The translations under genes were made by a program, and so were the position numbers. Of a stretch of 64,000 nucleotides of DNA, positions 60,850 to 64,000 are shown piece by piece. The notes beneath the pieces are model-generated. The model worked only from the letters and a program-made list of their open reading frames with translations. It was not told the DNA's origin and did not search any database. Origin of the DNA: LMUY01 sp964242215 (GTDB lineage: Bacteria; Pseudomonadota; Alphaproteobacteria; Acetobacterales; Acetobacteraceae); assembly GCA_964242215.1 (NCBI GenBank), contig CAXTCJ010000005.1:1-64000 (forward strand), given 5' to 3'. Each line of letters opens with the position of its first letter. Position 1 is the stretch's first letter.

Positions 60850-62369
60850 CCACCGTCCCCGGCTACCGGCCCCTTTTGATCTCCACCGGCGTTCGTGGCG
60901 CCGCGCTCCGGACGCCCGGCAAAATCGCGCTGACCACGCGTGACCAGGCGATCTCGTATACGGCGCTGGTCGAGCGGTTCAACCGTATCGCACATGTTGC
61001 GACGGCCGGGCTGGGGCTGGGGCGGCTGGACCATGTCGCCGTGATGCTGCCCAACGGGATCGACTTCCTGGCGCTCGTCTGCGGCCTGTCCGATGTTGGC
61101 ATCATCTCCGCGATCGTGAACCCCCAAGCCAGCCCACGCGAAGTCGCCTACATCTGCGGCGACTCGCGGGCGCGCATCCTGTTCGTCCATCCGAGCCTGG
61201 AACCGCAAGCCCGCGCCGCCGCCGCGCTGGAGCGGGTCGTCGTGCTGGACTCAGCGTTCGAGGCGATGCTGGACGCGGCCGATCCGGCAGAGCCCGAGAT
61301 CACCGTCGACGAGACCGATATCTTCTCGATCCTCTACACGTCAGGCACGACGGGCGAGCCTAAGGGTGTGATGCTCGCCCATCGCAGCCGGACCTTCCAC
61401 ATGCTGCTGTCAATCGCCACCAACCAGGGCCGGGCACAGACCCACATGCGCGGTCTGGCGGTGGCACCGTTCGCGAATGGCGCAGGTTTCATCAATGGCC
61501 TGGCGCCGATCTGGTTCGGCGGATCGTGCCATATCGTCGAGACATTCGACGCCGAGGCGACGCTACGGGAGATTGCCGAACGCCGGATCACATCGGTCTT
61601 CCTGGTACCGACGCATTTCCACGCCATCTTCAATCTGCCCGCCGATGTGCTGTCACGTTGTGATGTGAGTTGCCTCGAGGTCATCGTGGCCGGTGCCGCT
61701 GCGCTGCCGCAGGCCACCAAGGAACGTATCGTCGCGCATTTCGGCGAGGGTCGTCTGTTCGAGGGCTATGGCAGCACCGAGGCCGGGGGCATTACCAGTC
61801 TTCGGCCGGAGGACCAGTTGCTCAAGCGGCAGTGCGTCGGCCGGCCACTCACCGGGGTCGAGGCGAAGATCGTGAGCGAGGCTGGCATCACGATGCCAAC
61901 GGGCGAAATCGGCGAGCTGATCTGCCGCAGCCCGCTGATGTTCCAAGGCTATTGGAACCGCGAAGCAGAGACCCGCGAGGTATTGCGCGACGGTTGGTAT
62001 TACAGTGGCGACCTCGGATACTTCGACGCGGATGGCTACCTGTATATCGTCGACCGCAAGAAGAACATGATCATCTCCGGCGGCCAAAACATCTTCCCGC
62101 GCGAGATCGAGGAGGTGCTGTATCAGTACTCCGGAGTCGCCGAGGCCGCAGTCGTCGGCGAACAGGACGCGTATTGGGGCGAGGCGGTCATTGCCTATCT
62201 CGTCGCCAGCCCCGGTCACACGCTCGACCCGGTGGCGTTGAAAGCGCATTGCACCGACTACCTGGCTCGCTACAAGATCCCGAAAGCGTTCAACGTGATC
62301 AAGGAAATGCCTAAGAACGCCACCGGCAAGATCATGCATCGCGCACTGCGGAAGCGCGCAGTGTACTGA
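60846..62369 (+). CDS. AMP-forming acid-CoA ligase (class I adenylate-forming), second
   Basis: A 507-residue ANL enzyme: P-loop YTSGTTGEPKG (about 162), A5 GYGSTEAGG, YYSGDLGYFDADGYLYIVDRKKNMI and the C-terminal lysine in PKNATGKIMHRAL. It resembles long-chain and benzoate/cyclohexane-type ligases; the exact acid is unknown. The ATG overlaps the hydrolase stop (ATGA). The last 38 bp overlap the end of the convergent MFS gene. It closes the plus-strand series from the IclR gene. Confidence 0.92.
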   Translation: MTTVPGYRPLLISTGVRGAALRTPGKIALTTRDQAISYTALVERFNRIAHVATAGLGLGRLDHVAVMLPNGIDFLALVCGLSDVGIISAIVNPQASPREVAYICGDSRARILFVHPSLEPQARAAAALERVVVLDSAFEAMLDAADPAEPEITVDETDIFSILYTSGTTGEPKGVMLAHRSRTFHMLLSIATNQGRAQTHMRGLAVAPFANGAGFINGLAPIWFGGSCHIVETFDAEATLREIAERRITSVFLVPTHFHAIFNLPADVLSRCDVSCLEVIVAGAAALPQATKERIVAHFGEGRLFEGYGSTEAGGITSLRPEDQLLKRQCVGRPLTGVEAKIVSEAGITMPTGEIGELICRSPLMFQGYWNREAETREVLRDGWYYSGDLGYFDADGYLYIVDRKKNMIISGGQNIFPREIEEVLYQYSGVAEAAVVGEQDAYWGEAVIAYLVASPGHTLDPVALKAHCTDYLARYKIPKAFNVIKEMPKNATGKIMHRALRKRAVY

Positions 62370-63717
62370 TGACACCGCCGGCCAGCGCGAGCACGGCGGC
62401 GACGCCGAGGCCGATGCGGGGAGCGTGACTGGCCGATACGACGGTGAACAACAGCGTCATGATCACGGCGCCCGCAGTCTGGCCGACCAGCCTAGCCGTT
62501 CCCTGCATCCCCCCAGCCGCACCGCTCCGTTCGCGTGGCGCGGAGAGCAGCATATTGCGGTTGTTCGGTACCTGGAAAAATCCGAAGCCGAGCCCGCCGA
62601 GGATGGTGAACACCACGAGCGGGGCCGGGCCATGCAACGGCCACGACGCAGCAAGTGCTAGACCGGCCGCAAGACAGGCGCCTCCGGCCGCGCAGAGCCA
62701 GGCCGTCGGAATCCTGTCGGCGAGACGGCCGGACAGCGGACCCGCGACGGCAACCGTCAGCGGCCACGGCGTCATGTACAGGCCGGTCATGAATGCGTTC
62801 TGGCCGAGCCCGTGCTGCAGATAGAATGGCAGCGCAACATAACTGGCCATCTGACCGGCGAAGCAGCACACCGAGGCGATCACCGAGATGCGGAACGAGT
62901 GACCGCGCAGTAAGTCTAGCGGGATCAGCGGCGCCTGCCACGGCGCCTCGCGCCGGATCAACAGGACGAGGCTCACGACGGCGATCGCGAGCAGTGTTGC
63001 ACCGAGCAGCGGTCGGTCGGCCATCAAGTCCGCACCCAGCACAAGGAGCGCAAACATCGCGGCATTCAATGCGACGCTGATGAGGTCCAACTTGCGGCCG
63101 GTACCGGGTGGCCGCGGCAAGGCGCGACCGGCCAGCAGCACGATCAGCCCGACCGGCAGGTTCACGGCAAACAGCCATGGCCAACTCGAGACCGACAGGA
63201 TAGCCGCCCCGATCGTCGGCCCGGCGGCGGCCGACAGCGCGACCGCCAGTGCATTCCAGCCAATGGCCCGGCCGAGCAATCGGTGGGGGTAGGTGAAACG
63301 GAGCAGTGCGATCGCGAGCGCCATGATGCAAGCGCCACCGAGCCCCTGGACGAACCGGGATGCCACCAGCCAAGGCAACGAGGGTGAGAGCGAACACAGC
63401 GTCGACGCCACGGTGAACAGCACGACGCCGCCGATGAACACCCTGCGGTGGCCAAGGCTCTCGCCCAGCGCGGCGCAGGGCAACAGAGCCATGACCAGCG
63501 CCAATTGGTAGCCCGTGACGACCCATACGGAGGCTGCCGGCGAGACATGAAGCGTGGTCGCGATCGTTGGCAGCGCCACGTTGGCGATGGCCCCGTCGAG
63601 CACCACCAACACCAATGCCGCGTAGATGGCCGCTGCGGCCCGGTTCCGTTGCGGCAGCGGCAACCCCTCGTCCTCCGGCACGGCGCGAAGAGTGTTGGCC
63701 TGGGTCACGATGGACAT
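62332..63717 (-). CDS. DHA2-family (14-TM) MFS multidrug exporter
   Basis: A 461-residue transporter with 14 predicted membrane segments. TM1 has AIYAALVLVVLDGAIANVALPTI (motif D1), the loop between TM2 and TM3 GESLGHRRVFIGG (motif A), and SRFVQGLGGACIMALAIALL follows (motif B). QacA/EmrB-type exporters use the proton gradient to expel hydrophobic compounds. ATG 63717 is used; an upstream ATG at 63777 would intrude on the divergent promoter. It is divergent from a LysR gene that probably controls it. Confidence 0.9.
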   Translation of the reverse strand: MSIVTQANTLRAVPEDEGLPLPQRNRAAAAIYAALVLVVLDGAIANVALPTIATTLHVSPAASVWVVTGYQLALVMALLPCAALGESLGHRRVFIGGVVLFTVASTLCSLSPSLPWLVASRFVQGLGGACIMALAIALLRFTYPHRLLGRAIGWNALAVALSAAAGPTIGAAILSVSSWPWLFAVNLPVGLIVLLAGRALPRPPGTGRKLDLISVALNAAMFALLVLGADLMADRPLLGATLLAIAVVSLVLLIRREAPWQAPLIPLDLLRGHSFRISVIASVCCFAGQMASYVALPFYLQHGLGQNAFMTGLYMTPWPLTVAVAGPLSGRLADRIPTAWLCAAGGACLAAGLALAASWPLHGPAPLVVFTILGGLGFGFFQVPNNRNMLLSAPRERSGAAGGMQGTARLVGQTAGAVIMTLLFTVVSASHAPRIGLGVAAVLALAGGVISTLRASAVRDA

Positions 63718-63780
63718 CGCGTCTCCGAACTTTGCTTCGGCGAGCATAGCGCCCCCGATACGCGGCGGAAGGCGCACCCT

Positions 63781-63799
63781 GTGCAGTCAACACATGCAC
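63781..63799. promoter_or_regulatory. Candidate LysR-type operator (GTGCA-N9-TGCAC)
   Basis: The 131-bp space between the MFS and LysR starts contains GTGCA (63781-63785) and TGCAC (63795-63799), an inverted repeat that includes a T-N11-A match, the minimal LysR-type box. Assignment is by position and symmetry only. Confidence 0.4.
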
Positions 63800-63848
63800 C
63801 GGACGCCAGCCGAGTTTTCCGGTGGGCGAAAGCTGCTAGGCTTCCGCT

Positions 63849-64000
63849 ATGTCCGAGTTGGATCTGAACCTTCTGACCGCGCTGGATGCCCTGCTTGCGC
63901 AGGGCAGTGTCGTCGGGGCGGCCCGCGTTCTCGGGCTGAGCGCATCGGCGATGAGCCGCACCCTGACGCGGCTGCGGGCCGCAACCGGCGACCAGCTGTT
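63849..64000 (+). CDS. LysR-family transcriptional regulator, N-terminal fragment (partial)
   Basis: An ATG at 63849 opens a frame that runs to the window end (about 50 residues). It reads SELDLNLLTALDALLAQGSVVGAAR, then LGLSASAMSRTLTRLR, the canonical LysR helix-turn-helix with the recognition helix SASAMSRTLTRLR. Divergent transcription from the DHA2-type exporter gene is the usual layout for a LysR regulator and its target. The effector domain lies outside the window. Confidence 0.88.
   Translation, partial: MSELDLNLLTALDALLAQGSVVGAARVLGLSASAMSRTLTRLRAATGDQL

Noticed and set aside
1..64000. CRISPR array, prophage or transposon in the window
   Set aside because: No regularly spaced direct repeats, integrase, transposase or phage structural genes were seen; the repeats present are dispersed palindromes.

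Overview
The window is a high-GC chromosomal segment whose gene content (tight ATGA/GTGA start-stop overlaps, many peptide-type ABC transporters, Tat-exported enzymes, VapBC, RutA-like flavin monooxygenases, dispersed 'GLDPGIHG'-type palindromic repeats) looks like an alphaproteobacterium, most likely Rhodospirillales/Acetobacteraceae. That assignment is inference from style and repeats; no rRNA gene or core taxonomic marker lies in the window. No tRNA, rRNA, CRISPR array, transposase or phage gene was seen.

Layout. 0-2.3 kb: tail of a molybdopterin oxidoreductase, a VapBC toxin-antitoxin pair, a YghU-type glutathione transferase and a small DksA/TraR zinc-finger protein. 2.3-9.3 kb (minus strand): a Dpp-type ABC operon in the order permease, permease, binding protein, amidohydrolase, ATPase, ATPase; a 100-N assembly gap interrupts the first ATPase. 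9.4-13.6 kb (minus): a stand-alone receiver-domain protein, an orphan binding protein, a creatininase-family amidohydrolase and a PhnW-like aminotransferase. 13.7-22 kb: iron-linked genes: an Fbp-type ferric ABC operon (plus), then EfeB peroxidase with a beta-propeller protein and an OprB-type porin (minus). Three of these promoters carry a nearly identical TGCGA...TCGCA palindrome. 22.2-25.9 kb (minus): response regulator, sensor kinase, DegP-type protease. 26.1-27.7 kb: a GMC oxidoreductase.

27.7-62.4 kb is the most striking part: about 35 kb of catabolic and transport genes arranged around a divergent promoter near 50.3 kb. The minus strand carries, in transcription order, a metal-hydrolase-fold protein, a RutA-like monooxygenase, a cupin, an MmgE/PrpD protein, an acyl-CoA dehydrogenase, a second RutA-like enzyme, a second copy of the same hydrolase-fold protein, an AMP-forming acid-CoA ligase, a thiolase-fold protein with its DUF35 partner, an ADP-forming acyl-CoA synthetase, an isochorismatase-fold amidase, a D-aminoacylase-type deacylase, a complete peptide-type ABC transporter, an MFS exporter and a class II aldolase. 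The plus strand carries an IclR regulator, a second isochorismatase-fold amidase, a second complete peptide-type ABC transporter with a fused double ATPase, an FAD-linked oxidase, a tandem alpha/beta hydrolase and another AMP-forming ligase. A perfect ATGTGAAAT/ATTTCACAT inverted repeat in the divergent promoter is the best candidate IclR operator.

Taken together (inference), the 27.7-62.4 kb region looks like an uptake and degradation system for an amide-containing, probably N-heterocyclic compound: import, flavin-dependent oxidative ring or amide opening, amide hydrolysis, CoA activation and chain shortening. It is not the canonical Rut uracil operon, because RutC, RutD, RutE, RutF and RutG equivalents are missing. 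The window closes with a DHA2-type multidrug exporter and a divergent, truncated LysR regulator.
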